DNA from: Roseospira marina
Lineage (GTDB): Bacteria; Pseudomonadota; Alphaproteobacteria; Rhodospirillales; Rhodospirillaceae
DNA: 64,000 bases
NCBI RefSeq assembly: GCF_014197855.1
Contig: NZ_JACIGJ010000012.1
Span: 62,001 to 126,000 of the forward strand
Reading direction: 5' to 3'
The position numbers and the translations under genes are program-made. Below the pieces are notes generated by a model. The model was not told where the DNA came from. It searched no databases and was given only the letters and a program-made list of their open reading frames with translations. Of the stretch, positions 34,327 to 43,255 are shown piece after piece. Each line of letters begins with the position of its first letter. The stretch's first letter is position 1.

Positions 34327-36579
34327 CTATCCTGCGGCCCCCCTTGCGGCACGCGGATCCGGGGCCGACGGCGCCGCGCCCTGGGGGGCGGCGGCTTGAT
34401 CCAGCCAGCCCCCCGTGTCGGGATCGAACGCGCCCGCGGCATCCGACCGTGCGGACGTCGGGGGCGGCGGCGGTGCGACCGTTCCGTCGGGTCCCGCGCC
34501 TCGCTCGCGCACGGATCCATCTTCCGGGTCGGCGTCCGCCGCGCCGGCCCCCGGGTTGGGGTCTCCCCTGTCGTTGCCCTCGGCCCCGGGCGTCCCGGAG
34601 GAGGCTCCGTTGGTTCCGACCTTGGGCGCACCATCCCACAGCGCCTCGTGCAACGACTGCGGCTGCTTGATGCCCTTGAGCCGCGCCGCGCCGTGCTCGG
34701 CGAAGGCCAGTTTGGTGCCCTCGCACAGATCCCGCACCACCTGCGAGACCAGGATCTGATTCATGGCCGCCTGGGCGCAGATGCGCGCGGCCAGGGTGAC
34801 CGCGAGACCGTAGTAATCGTTCTCGGCGCTGACCGGTTCGCCGGCGTTGATGCCGATGCGGATGCGCAAGGGAATCTCGGGCTGGGACTCGTTGTGCGCC
34901 TGCACCGCCTTCAGCACGTCGATCATGCCCCAGACGGCGTCCGGCACGTGTTCGAACGTGGCCATGATCCCGTCGCCGGTGTGCTTGATCTCACGTCCCG
35001 AGAACCGGGCCAGCGCCGCGCGCACCGCCGCGTTGTGGGCGCGCAGGATCTGCTGGGCCTTGATGTCCCCGTACTCGCTGGTCATGTCGGTGGAGCCGAC
35101 GATGTCGGTGAACACGATGGCGATGGTACTGCCGGTGACCTTTTGGGTCTTGGGCGTGTTCCAGTCCTCCACGACCATGCCGAGGCTGGCGAAAGGCTCC
35201 GCCGCGCCGGTGCGTTGCAGGGTCATGGCCTCGCGGCCGTGCTGAACCATCTCGGCGTAGCGGTCCTCGGCGAGATAGGTGCGCAGACGGTCGACGAACG
35301 ACGACGCCTGAGGCGGCCGCGTGCCCATGATCTCGACGGTCTCGCGCAGCAAGCGCTCGAACTCGCCATAGGTCAGACCGTGGTCCTGGGCGATGATCTC
35401 GCACACGCCGGCCAGATACAGATTGATGCCGAAGCGATTGTAGGTGTCGATGCGCGGCCGCACGCTTTTCAGGGCGGGGACGTAGCGACTCAGGAACGCG
35501 GTGCTGGCATCCTGGGCGGTTTGGAGCGCCTTGCTCACGGTCTCGGCGGGTTCGGCCGGTTTCTCTTTTGCGTCACCAGACTCCGCGCCGTCCTCCGCGG
35601 CCTTCCCGTTCTCCTTCTTCTTCTTGCGCTGGCGCTCCTTCTCCCGCTCTTTCTCGGCCCGCTTTTCGCGCTCCTTCTCCCGCTCACGCTCCTTCTGCGA
35701 CGGCGTCTCGCGGCCGGACGCGGCCTCGGCCGTCGCGTTGGGGGACGCCGAAGCCGGGGCCTGGACCGGGTCGGGCACAGGAGGCGCGCTTTTCGGGGCG
35801 GGGTCTCCCCCGGCGGCAGCCGTCGCCCCCGTCGGCCCCGGGTCTCCCACGGCATCCCGGTCGCGCCGCGGCGGCGCGCCGCCGCTCGCGGACGCCCCGA
35901 ACGCCTTCGGTTTGGACGCGGTCTTTGCCTTGGTCTGCCATCGCGAGCGCGGACGGTCGGGATCCCACACGCCCTGCATGGGCACGAAACGCAGGGTCAG
36001 GAAGAACCCGCTGGCCAGGAAGATCACCATGAACACCGCGAACAGGGTGCTCGACAGCGCGCCGCTGGGAATGGCGACGCCAAGGGTACTGAGAAGGGCG
36101 ATGACAATCGGGATCAGGGCCGTCCCCGATGTCGCAAGGACCAAGCTGCCCACGACCGTGAAGATCACGCGGGCGATCAGATCGCTGGTCGACGCCGCGT
36201 GCGTTGGCGCGCCGAACCGGGTGATCCCGGGGCGGGCGGCCTCGCCACTGAAGGCGTCAAGTCCCGGTGGAATCTGAGCGTTCGGCCGCAGGCCTGCCCC
36301 GACGGGTGCGCCGCCCGGCCCACCCTGGGGATGGGACGGATCCTTGCCGCGCCGACGCGCGTGCCGGGCCCGCGCACTCAGGTAGACGGTCTGTTCGCCG
36401 TAGCGTGCCGTCTCGGTGTCGTAGGTTTCTTTGACGACCTTGGTGGGGCGCGCCAGCGTTTCATCGACGACCCGCGCCTCCTCGAGGGCCCGGGCCTTCT
36501 CCGTGCTGATGAATCGCGCATGCAGGACCCATCCGGAGTCTTCCAGCGTGTAGACCTCGTAGTGCGCTATCGTGGGCAT
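34327..36579 (-). CDS. Membrane-bound class III adenylate/guanylate cyclase
   Basis: 750 residues. N-terminal ~70-residue domain (IAHYEVYTLEDSGWVLHARF), two membrane helices at ~132-200, a highly charged Lys/Glu/Arg segment (KEREREKEREKRAEKERE) likely to form a coiled coil, a helical region, and a C-terminal cyclase domain. Metal-binding aspartates D492 (VFTDIVGST) and D536 (HTGDGIMATF) are 44 residues apart as in active enzymes; GINAGEPV and LAARICAQA follow. The C-terminal ~90 residues are Gly/Ala/Pro-rich. AGGAAGGG precedes the ATG. The base-selecting residues cannot be assigned with certainty. Confidence 0.9.
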   Translation of the reverse strand: MPTIAHYEVYTLEDSGWVLHARFISTEKARALEEARVVDETLARPTKVVKETYDTETARYGEQTVYLSARARHARRRGKDPSHPQGGPGGAPVGAGLRPNAQIPPGLDAFSGEAARPGITRFGAPTHAASTSDLIARVIFTVVGSLVLATSGTALIPIVIALLSTLGVAIPSGALSSTLFAVFMVIFLASGFFLTLRFVPMQGVWDPDRPRSRWQTKAKTASKPKAFGASASGGAPPRRDRDAVGDPGPTGATAAAGGDPAPKSAPPVPDPVQAPASASPNATAEAASGRETPSQKEREREKEREKRAEKEREKERQRKKKKENGKAAEDGAESGDAKEKPAEPAETVSKALQTAQDASTAFLSRYVPALKSVRPRIDTYNRFGINLYLAGVCEIIAQDHGLTYGEFERLLRETVEIMGTRPPQASSFVDRLRTYLAEDRYAEMVQHGREAMTLQRTGAAEPFASLGMVVEDWNTPKTQKVTGSTIAIVFTDIVGSTDMTSEYGDIKAQQILRAHNAAVRAALARFSGREIKHTGDGIMATFEHVPDAVWGMIDVLKAVQAHNESQPEIPLRIRIGINAGEPVSAENDYYGLAVTLAARICAQAAMNQILVSQVVRDLCEGTKLAFAEHGAARLKGIKQPQSLHEALWDGAPKVGTNGASSGTPGAEGNDRGDPNPGAGAADADPEDGSVRERGAGPDGTVAPPPPPTSARSDAAGAFDPDTGGWLDQAAAPQGAAPSAPDPRAARGAAG

Positions 36580-36961
36580 CCAACCCTTCCTGTCGCCGGA
36601 CGTCCGGCGCCACCGGACCCCGCTCCCCAGCGCTCGCCGTATCCAGCGTCGCGATCCGGCGGCGCGGCCCCTGGTATCCCGTCGTCGTTCCAGAGCGCGA
36701 CCGCGTCCGCCCCGGCCTTCTGCGGTGCTTTCGTATTTAGGGCACGCCGCGGGGTTTAGGCAAACAATAGTCCGCGCGACTCGCATATTTCGACGAACAG
36801 GCGCCGGGTCCGCGCGCGTTGGACTTGACAGGCCGTGCCGGTTCCTTCGCTGTCGTGACCAGGGCTCCCGGCCCAAGGGCCCCGGGGGCGCGGCCACGGC
36901 GTCCGCGCCGACCTCAGCCCTCCAGCGGGACCATCACGAAACACGGCGGAACGACGGCGGC
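36580..36961. other. Divergent promoter region between cyclase and TPR-glycosyltransferase genes
   Basis: 382 bases; includes the perfect palindrome GCCGGACGTCCGGC (36595-36608) in the cyclase leader, an AT-richer patch at 36730-36790 and a TTGACA at 36826-36831 on the plus strand. No gene is supported. Confidence 0.5.
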
Positions 36962-39232
36962 ATGACAGACTCGGAGCGCCCGGAGGCCATGGATCGAACC
37001 TCTCCTCGCCCGTCGCCGCCCCCGCGACCGCCCGATGAGACGCCCCTGGCGCGCGCCCTTCGTCTGTTCCGGGCCGGCGAGGATACCGCCGTCCAGGCCC
37101 TGGCCGTAACGATCGGCGCGGATCACATCGCCCCCGACGCCGACACCCTGCACCTGATGCGGCTGATCGGGCTGGCGGCGCTGCGGTCGGGCAACGGAGA
37201 CGAGGCGCTGCGATGGCTGTCCCACGCCCAGGAGGCCACGCCGACACCGGACATCGCGCTGCGGGTCGCGCTGGGCGGGGCCTGTCTGGCGACGGGCGCC
37301 CTTGAGGAGGCCGAGGTACGATTCCGCGCCGTGCTGGCGGACGCGCCGTCGGCGGTGGGTGCCGCCATCGGGCTGGCGCGGGCGTTGGAGGAACAGGGCG
37401 ACCGCGCCGGCGCGCTGGCCGGGTGGCGGCGGGCCATGGCAGCCCTGATCGCGCGGACCTCGCCCGACGCCGATGTCTGGATGCTGGCCCTGCCGCCCCA
37501 CCTGACGGGGCAGCCGCTGCGCGACCTTATGCAGGCGGCGCACAAGGCGGGCGACGCCCCCATGATGGCGCATCTGCGACACCGGTTGCAGGCCCTCCAC
37601 CCGGGCGACGACGACAGCGCGGTGGAGGGCCGCGACGTTCCTTTCGGCGGTGGCCCCGCCCCGTTCGACGAGATCATGGCCGATCTGGTGCCGACGCTCA
37701 CACCGCCGGACGCCGCGCTCGGGACCGACATGGGGAGCGCCGTCGCCCTGCTGGAGGCGCGGGCTCGCCACCGCCCCGAGGATCCCGCGGTTCTGCACCA
37801 GCGCGCCCTGGCCCTCTGGGACGCCGGGGACGGCGTCGCCGCGCTGGCCTTGATCGAAGCCGCGCAGGACACCCCGGCCCTCCGCCACCACGCGCCGCTG
37901 CTGAGGCTATGGGCGAGCCTGCTCCGCGCGGCCGGCCGGCTCGACGCCGCGGTGGAGATCACCGAACAGGCCATCACCGCCGATCCGGGCAGCGCCGAGG
38001 CGTGGCGCACCCTGGCCCAGATCCACGAGCAGGCCGGGCGGCTCGACGACGCCCTGATGGCAAGCCACGGCGCCGTTTTGCGCGCACCCGGGTTCGTCTG
38101 GGGACACGGGCTGGTGGGGCGCCTGTTGGAGCGGCGCAATCAGGTCGATCCCGCCATCGAACGCTACCGCCGGGCCGTGGCCGCCGAACCGGAGAACATC
38201 GACGCCCACCTGTCCCTGGCCCTGGCCCTGCTCCGGCGCGGGGATTGGGCGGAGGGCTGGGACGCCTATGAATGGCGGCGGCCGCGCACCGACCGCCCGG
38301 CGGACACGTTCGAGGCCCCGCCCTGGACCGGCGGCACGACGGCCTCCCATCCGCTGCTGATCTGGAACGAGCGCCAGGGGGTGGCCGAGGCCCTGATGTT
38401 CCTGCGCTTGGCGCCCGCCGCCGGGCGCCAGTCCGGCGGGCGGCTCGTGCTGGAGGTCGACCGCCGCATCGTGCCGCTGGTTGCGCGCGGCCTGCCGGAG
38501 GCCACCGTGGTGGCGACGGCCGACCCGCCGGCGCCGGACACACGCGCCCCCGATCTGGGCGCCCAGGTGCCGTTCGGCAGTCTGGCGCGGCTCGTCGGCC
38601 CCGACCCGGCGGCGAGCATCACGCCGGCCCCCACCATCGCGGCCGATCCGGAACGGGCAGCGGCGCTACGCAGCCGCTACATCGCCACGGCCACAGCAAC
38701 GGCGGACGACGACACCAAGAGCACCGCGCCCGACCTCCTGGTCGGGTTGAGCTGGACGCCGCTCGACGCGACGCGGTACCCGGACCGCGTGGTGCCGTGG
38801 GATGCCCTCGCCCCCCTGTTCGCGGTGCCCGGGGTGCGCTTCGTCTCGATCCAGCCGAGCGCCGGCGGGCCGGACCCGCTGGAGGACAACGCCCCGGCGC
38901 TGCCCGGCCCCCTTCTACGGGATGCCACCATCGAGGCCGATCCGGACGACCTGGACGGCCGGGCGGCGCAGATCGCCGCGCTCGACGCGGTGGTGACCAT
39001 CGACGGGCTGGCGGCACACCTCACGGGTGCGCTGGCGGTGCCGGGCCTCGTGCTGCTGCCCTATGCGGCCGACTGGCGGTGGGGCCTGTCGGGCACGCGC
39101 TCGGTCTGGTACCCGGCGTTGCGGCTGGCGCGGCAGACCACGCCCGGCGACTGGACCGGCCCGGTCGCACGCGCGGCGACGGCCCTCGGCCACTACCGGG
39201 ATGCGGCGCGCGCCGCGAGGGAGCCGGCATGA
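36962..39232 (+). CDS. TPR protein with C-terminal GT9-like glycosyltransferase domain
   Basis: 756 residues. TPR-type repeats run from ~30 to ~430 (EALRWLSHAQEATPTPDIAL, DAAVEITEQAITADPGSAEA, DPAIERYRRAVAAEPENIDA). After WAEGWDAYEWRRP the rest follows a heptosyltransferase-like GT-B pattern: PLLIWNERQGVAEALMFLRL, LVGLSWTPLDATRYPDRVVP, GVRFVSIQ, ALDAVVTIDGLAAHLTGALA, and DWRWGLSGTRSVWYP. Related proteins are associated with flagellin or surface glycosylation. Two expected residues are altered: T/S in 'TVDT' is IDG and the GLGD motif is GVAE. The stop overlaps the next gene (ATGA). Confidence 0.82.
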   Translation: MTDSERPEAMDRTSPRPSPPPRPPDETPLARALRLFRAGEDTAVQALAVTIGADHIAPDADTLHLMRLIGLAALRSGNGDEALRWLSHAQEATPTPDIALRVALGGACLATGALEEAEVRFRAVLADAPSAVGAAIGLARALEEQGDRAGALAGWRRAMAALIARTSPDADVWMLALPPHLTGQPLRDLMQAAHKAGDAPMMAHLRHRLQALHPGDDDSAVEGRDVPFGGGPAPFDEIMADLVPTLTPPDAALGTDMGSAVALLEARARHRPEDPAVLHQRALALWDAGDGVAALALIEAAQDTPALRHHAPLLRLWASLLRAAGRLDAAVEITEQAITADPGSAEAWRTLAQIHEQAGRLDDALMASHGAVLRAPGFVWGHGLVGRLLERRNQVDPAIERYRRAVAAEPENIDAHLSLALALLRRGDWAEGWDAYEWRRPRTDRPADTFEAPPWTGGTTASHPLLIWNERQGVAEALMFLRLAPAAGRQSGGRLVLEVDRRIVPLVARGLPEATVVATADPPAPDTRAPDLGAQVPFGSLARLVGPDPAASITPAPTIAADPERAAALRSRYIATATATADDDTKSTAPDLLVGLSWTPLDATRYPDRVVPWDALAPLFAVPGVRFVSIQPSAGGPDPLEDNAPALPGPLLRDATIEADPDDLDGRAAQIAALDAVVTIDGLAAHLTGALAVPGLVLLPYAADWRWGLSGTRSVWYPALRLARQTTPGDWTGPVARAATALGHYRDAARAAREPA

Positions 39233-40293
39233 CCGACGCAGATCCCGAAGCGCTGCGGGCGTTTTTGATGCAGCGGGTCTGGGTGCTTCAGGGGCTCGAC
39301 CCCGACACCCTGACCGTCACCCCGCACCCGCTCGCGCCGACCGGCCCCACCTGCACCGTGTCGATCAGCCCCGGGACGATCAGCGCCGGGGCGGGCGAGG
39401 CCACGGCAGACTCGCTGCATGTGCGCCTGCCGCCCGCGTGGACGCCCCGACGGGCGCGCCACCCCATCGGGCTGGTCCCCGTGCCGCGCACCGACGACAC
39501 GGCCGCCGACGACGAGGGCCTGAACCTGGAGCGGATCACGCCCCTCGGCCTGGCGCCGGCCACGCTTCAGTTCGATCCCGCGGACGGGATGTGGGTCCGG
39601 CCCGCCTGGGCGGGGCGCACCGTCGAGGCCCTGTCCCTGCGAGGCGCCCCGGGCATGCTCCGGCGGCTGGCCGCCAGCCTGCGCTTACTGCACATCAGCG
39701 GTCAGACGTTCGAGGGCCAGCGCGCGCCGTTCGCGGGCCTGGACCTCAGTCCGCATTGGCCCCGGGAGTCGGCGATCGGCCTGCCGCTGCGCACCCTCAC
39801 CCGGATCACGGAGGCCGTGGCGCGGTGCCAGGAGACGCTGGCGACGATCCCGGTGCCGCCCGCGCCCTGCCTCAACGCGGCGGCGCTGGAGGCCGCGTTC
39901 GACACCGGCTCGCGCGTCGTCTTCGTGGACTGGCGGGCCTCCGGCATGGGCGACCCCCATTTCGACCTCGCCGGCCTGAGCACCCAGGGCGGCCTGAACG
40001 CCGAAGAGGCCGCCGCCCTCCTGAACGCCTACTTCGGGCCGGGGGACGCTGGTCCCGCGCGGGACCGCACCCTGGTTTATCGTCTGGTGGCCGCGTATCT
40101 GCGGCTGATGGACCTGCACGGCGCGTTCATGGACGGCCGCGCGGACCCGACCAAGGACAGCCTGCGCCGCCGGTTCGCCACCCAGGCCGAGGCGTGCGAG
40201 AGGATCCTGGACAGCGCCTCGTGGACCGGCGCCATGGACCGCCTGACGAGTGGGCGCCCCCGCCTACGCCGCTCCGGGAGCACGGGGGCCTGA
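39229..40293 (+). CDS. Choline-kinase/aminoglycoside-phosphotransferase-like pseudokinase
   Basis: 354 residues. The C-terminal lobe follows LicA-type choline kinases: RVVFVDWRASGMGDPHFDLA matches 'R-V-IDWEYAGMGDP-FDL', and GLNAEEAAALLNAYFG the next helix. The catalytic loop, normally HNDLLPEN, reads LNAAALEA (215-222): catalytic Asp to Ala217, metal-binding Asn to Ala222, and DWE is DWR (234-236). The N-lobe also lacks a clear ATP-binding lysine. It therefore probably binds a ligand or partner rather than phosphorylating. Start overlaps the stop of the TPR-glycosyltransferase, implying a coupled, possibly complex-forming product. Confidence 0.72.
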   Translation: MTDADPEALRAFLMQRVWVLQGLDPDTLTVTPHPLAPTGPTCTVSISPGTISAGAGEATADSLHVRLPPAWTPRRARHPIGLVPVPRTDDTAADDEGLNLERITPLGLAPATLQFDPADGMWVRPAWAGRTVEALSLRGAPGMLRRLAASLRLLHISGQTFEGQRAPFAGLDLSPHWPRESAIGLPLRTLTRITEAVARCQETLATIPVPPAPCLNAAALEAAFDTGSRVVFVDWRASGMGDPHFDLAGLSTQGGLNAEEAAALLNAYFGPGDAGPARDRTLVYRLVAAYLRLMDLHGAFMDGRADPTKDSLRRRFATQAEACERILDSASWTGAMDRLTSGRPRLRRSGSTGA

Positions 40294-40407
40294 CGGAACG
40301 ACAGCGGAATGGGGTCGAGGCCGCCTTCGCCGCCGACTCGCCTTTTTTGGCCGGGGCGAAACGGGGGCGCTCCAGGCACGACGCCCCCCTGTGCCGGCGG
40401 GTCCGGT

Positions 40408-41427
40408 TCACGCCAGATCGAGGATCGGACCGTCGAGCAGATCCATCAGATCCCCGAAATAGCCGCCGGAGCGGGCCGGCTGAGTCGGGTCCGACGTGAT
40501 CGCCACCGCCAGGGCGCGCTCCGGATGGGCGGCGATCACCTGCCCGCCGTAGCCACGCGCCATGGCATAGCCGGAACCAGTCAGGAACCAGCCATAGCCG
40601 TAGTCCATGCCCGACCACGGCGACACCGTGCGCGGCTCCAGCGACGCGCGCATCCAGTCCGCCGAAACGACCTGTGTGCCGTCGAACGTGCCGCCGTCGC
40701 GGACCATGGTGGCGACATCCAGCATGGCCCGGGGCGTCAGCGCCATCTGGTTGCCCCCGAAGTAGTAGCCCTGCGGGTCGCGCGTCCAGGGCGGCACGGC
40801 GAAGCCCATCGGCTGCCCGAGCCGCTCCCGCGCCTGGGCGAGCAGGCTTTTCCCCGTGGCCTCCGTCAGCGCCGCGCCGAGCACGTGCGTGGACCCGGTC
40901 GAATAGATCATGCGCCCGCCCGGCCGGGCCACCATCGGGCGGCGCAGGGCATGGGCGATCCAGTTGTTCGACCCCACCCAGGCGCCGTAATGCGCGCCGG
41001 AGGTCGCCTCCAACCCCGCCCGCAGGGTCACGAGATCCTCCAACGTGATGCCGCCGACGCCCTCCGTCGCATCCTCGGGGATGAGGCCCGGGGCGACCGT
41101 GCGCAAGGGCGCATCGACGCCGGTCACCTCGCCCCGGTCGATGGCCACGCCCAACAGCAGCGCCACGAGGCTTTTGGAGCAGGACTTGATGTTGGCGGGC
41201 GCGTCGAGGCCGCCCCCCCGGGGGGCCTCGGCGAACACCACGTCGGCCCCGCGCCGCACCTGGAGCGAATGGAGTTGGGGCAGCCGTTCGAGCGCCGCGT
41301 CCAGCGCGCCGGCCGCCTCCGCCGGGGTCCGGGCCAAGGCGCGCGCGGGCCGCGCCCAGGGAAGGGTCGCCGTCACGGCGAGCGTCGCGGCCATGCGGGC
41401 GGTAACGTGGCGTCGGGACAGGGTCAT
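40408..41427 (-). CDS. Serine beta-lactamase/penicillin-binding-like hydrolase (class C fold)
   Basis: 339 residues with a twin-Arg-like signal (SRRHVTARMAATLAVTATLP, then ARPARALA). The SxxK motif is SCSK in NIKSCSKSLVALLLG; the YxN-position motif is YSTGSTH, and the third motif area is GYGGQVIAAHPE. Family members include class C beta-lactamases, esterases and peptidases; the Y-S-T motif is more like the esterase/peptidase branch. ATG 41427 is preceded by GGAGGG and chosen over a long Arg-rich extension. Transcribed divergently from the next gene. Confidence 0.83.
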   Translation of the reverse strand: MTLSRRHVTARMAATLAVTATLPWARPARALARTPAEAAGALDAALERLPQLHSLQVRRGADVVFAEAPRGGGLDAPANIKSCSKSLVALLLGVAIDRGEVTGVDAPLRTVAPGLIPEDATEGVGGITLEDLVTLRAGLEATSGAHYGAWVGSNNWIAHALRRPMVARPGGRMIYSTGSTHVLGAALTEATGKSLLAQARERLGQPMGFAVPPWTRDPQGYYFGGNQMALTPRAMLDVATMVRDGGTFDGTQVVSADWMRASLEPRTVSPWSGMDYGYGWFLTGSGYAMARGYGGQVIAAHPERALAVAITSDPTQPARSGGYFGDLMDLLDGPILDLA

Positions 41428-41668
41428 GGGCCCTCCAGGAGCATCGGTCGGCGTCGGGTGGCCGTCTGTGCGGTCCTCCAAAACGTTGGCGTGCGACCGC
41501 AGGTGCGCCAGGGGTCCGGGCCGGGCAGGGGATCGTGGAAGGCCGCCCCTCGCCCGTCGACGATAGAAGGGGTATGCCCTAAGGGCGAGGCCGGTCACCG
41601 GCCTGAGGCGATCCGCGGCGCATGCGGCCACGCGAGAGGCCACGGTTCGCGGTCACATGAGGAGTCTT

Positions 41669-42799
41669 ATGCCGGACATCGTTTTTTTGTTCATTGGCGG
41701 ATCACATCAGGTCTTCCATGTCGCGCCGGTGGCGGCAGAGCTGAGCCGGAGTCTTCCGGATGTCTCCGTCGTGTGCCTGTACCCCCACGGCGACCAGGCG
41801 ACCGCCGACAGCCTGCATCGTGTCCGGGAGGATCTGATCGCCCCCGCCCTGCGGATCGAGGGCGTCCGCGTCCCCCTGCCCGGCCGCGTGTATGCCGCCG
41901 TCATCGGCCGGAAGAGCGCGCGGAAGCGGTTTCTGCTGCTGTCGTTGATCCCACGCCTGCGCCGAGCGAAAGCGGTGGTGACGGCGGAGCGGACATCGGC
42001 GCGCCTGCGCAGCATGGGCCTGCGGTCCACGCTGATGATCCAGTTCCGGCACGGGGCAGGCGACCGGGCGCCCCGCTCGGAACGCCGCTTGGCCGCGTTC
42101 GATCTGGTCGTCGTGCCCGGCCCGAAGGACCTTCAACGCGCCCTCGCCCAGGGCTACGTGCCGGCCGAGAAGCTGCGAACCTGCGGCTATGTGAAGCTCG
42201 ACTTCTTCACGGATCCGGCCCGACGCATCCCGCGTGTGTTCGACAACGAGCGGCCGACCGTTCTCTACAATCCGCATTTCGATCCGGAGATCTCGTCCTG
42301 GCCGGTGGCCGCCGAAGTGATCGACCGCTTTCGCCACCAATCCCGCTACAACCTGATTTTCGCGCCGCACATCCGGGTGTCCGAAAACATGGGCGCGGCC
42401 GAGCGTGACCGCTGGCAAAGCCTGGCCGAGCCGGGGAAAATTCTCATCGACCTGGACTCCCCCCGCCTGGTCGACATGACGTACACGCTGGCGTCGGATG
42501 TGTACCTGGGGGACATGTCCAGCCAGCTGTACGAGTTTCTGATCCGGCCGCGTCCCGCCGCCTTCATCAATGCCCATCACGCGGCGTGGCGGCACAACGC
42601 GCGCTTCGCGGGCTGGGCGCTGGGGGAGGTGGCGGAGAGCGTCGATGCGGTGCTGACCGCCATCGACACCGCCGTCGCCGGGCATCCGGCCCAGATCGCG
42701 CGGCAAACGGCCGCCGTGCGGGAGGCGTTCGGCGAGGTCTCCGGCGCCGCCGCGCGGGGGGCGGAGATCGTCCGCGCACAGATCGCCAGCACGCCCTGA
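41669..42799 (+). CDS. CDP-glycerol glycerophosphotransferase-like (TagB/TagF family) protein
   Basis: 376 residues. GT-B type: DIVFLFIGGSHQVFHVAPVA at the N-terminus, LMIQFRHGAGDR, VVVPGPKDLQRALAQGYVP, TVLYNPHFDPEISSW, NLIFAPHIRV, and the diagnostic DVYLGDMSSQLYEFLIRPRP, where the D-x-S-S sits in the donor site. It may transfer glycerol phosphate or a similar group to a surface polymer. ATG 41669 follows AGGAG closely; an upstream ATG at 41657 adds four residues. No known TagA/ManC partner beside it. Confidence 0.78.
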   Translation: MPDIVFLFIGGSHQVFHVAPVAAELSRSLPDVSVVCLYPHGDQATADSLHRVREDLIAPALRIEGVRVPLPGRVYAAVIGRKSARKRFLLLSLIPRLRRAKAVVTAERTSARLRSMGLRSTLMIQFRHGAGDRAPRSERRLAAFDLVVVPGPKDLQRALAQGYVPAEKLRTCGYVKLDFFTDPARRIPRVFDNERPTVLYNPHFDPEISSWPVAAEVIDRFRHQSRYNLIFAPHIRVSENMGAAERDRWQSLAEPGKILIDLDSPRLVDMTYTLASDVYLGDMSSQLYEFLIRPRPAAFINAHHAAWRHNARFAGWALGEVAESVDAVLTAIDTAVAGHPAQIARQTAAVREAFGEVSGAAARGAEIVRAQIASTP

Positions 42800-43042
42800 T
42801 CCCGCGCGGGGATGGAACGGGCGCCCGCGCGTCTCAGGCGGTCGGGCGCCCCGCCGGGGTGCGTGTCGGCCTCACGCCTCTGCGTCAGAAAACGATTCGT
42901 CCGGTTGCGTGCGAAATGTGGCCCCTTGCCAGCGGCCAAATCCGAACGCACATCGGTGCCTCCGCACGGCTGTGGCACGGGCGGGGGCTCCTCGCTGCGT
43001 GCGGTTCGGGCCAAAAGAGCCATGACATTGGAGACCCAAGGG

Positions 43043-43255
43043 ATGTGTGACGATGACCCGATCTGGCGCGATCTGATACAAGGTCTTACACAGGACGATG
43101 GGGCGGCCGCACGGTCGCATCTGGACGCGGGCCGGCCGGTCTATTCCATCGCGGACGATATGCCACCGGGATTGCTTCGGAAGGACCACCCGGACGGCCG
43201 GGCAGAGCTGATCCGGTTCGACCGACAGGGCGATCAGGTGGTGCGGCGGCTGTGA
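43043..43255 (+). CDS. Putative antitoxin of the zeta toxin
   Basis: 70 residues: MCDDDPIWRDLIQGLTQDDG, then AARSHLDAGRPVYSIADDMP and HPDGRAELIRFDRQGDQVVR. Small, acidic N-terminus with a C-terminal strand pair, and directly upstream of the zeta-toxin gene with stop and start interlocked (TGATG). GGAG lies ten bases before ATG 43043; ATG 43022 is an alternative. It is not like the classical epsilon antitoxin (three-helix, ~90 residues). Assignment rests on position and size. Confidence 0.6.
   Translation: MCDDDPIWRDLIQGLTQDDGAAARSHLDAGRPVYSIADDMPPGLLRKDHPDGRAELIRFDRQGDQVVRRL

Noticed and set aside
31522..36579. Pycsar-like antiphage system
   Set aside because: Known Pycsar loci pair a soluble pyrimidine cyclase with a membrane, TIR or similar killing effector. 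Here the cyclase is membrane-bound and the effector is CNB-TPR without a killing domain, and flanking genes are not defence genes.
34396..36759. 787-codon open frame antisense to the cyclase
   Set aside because: Mirror of a real gene with intact catalytic motifs; no motif of its own.
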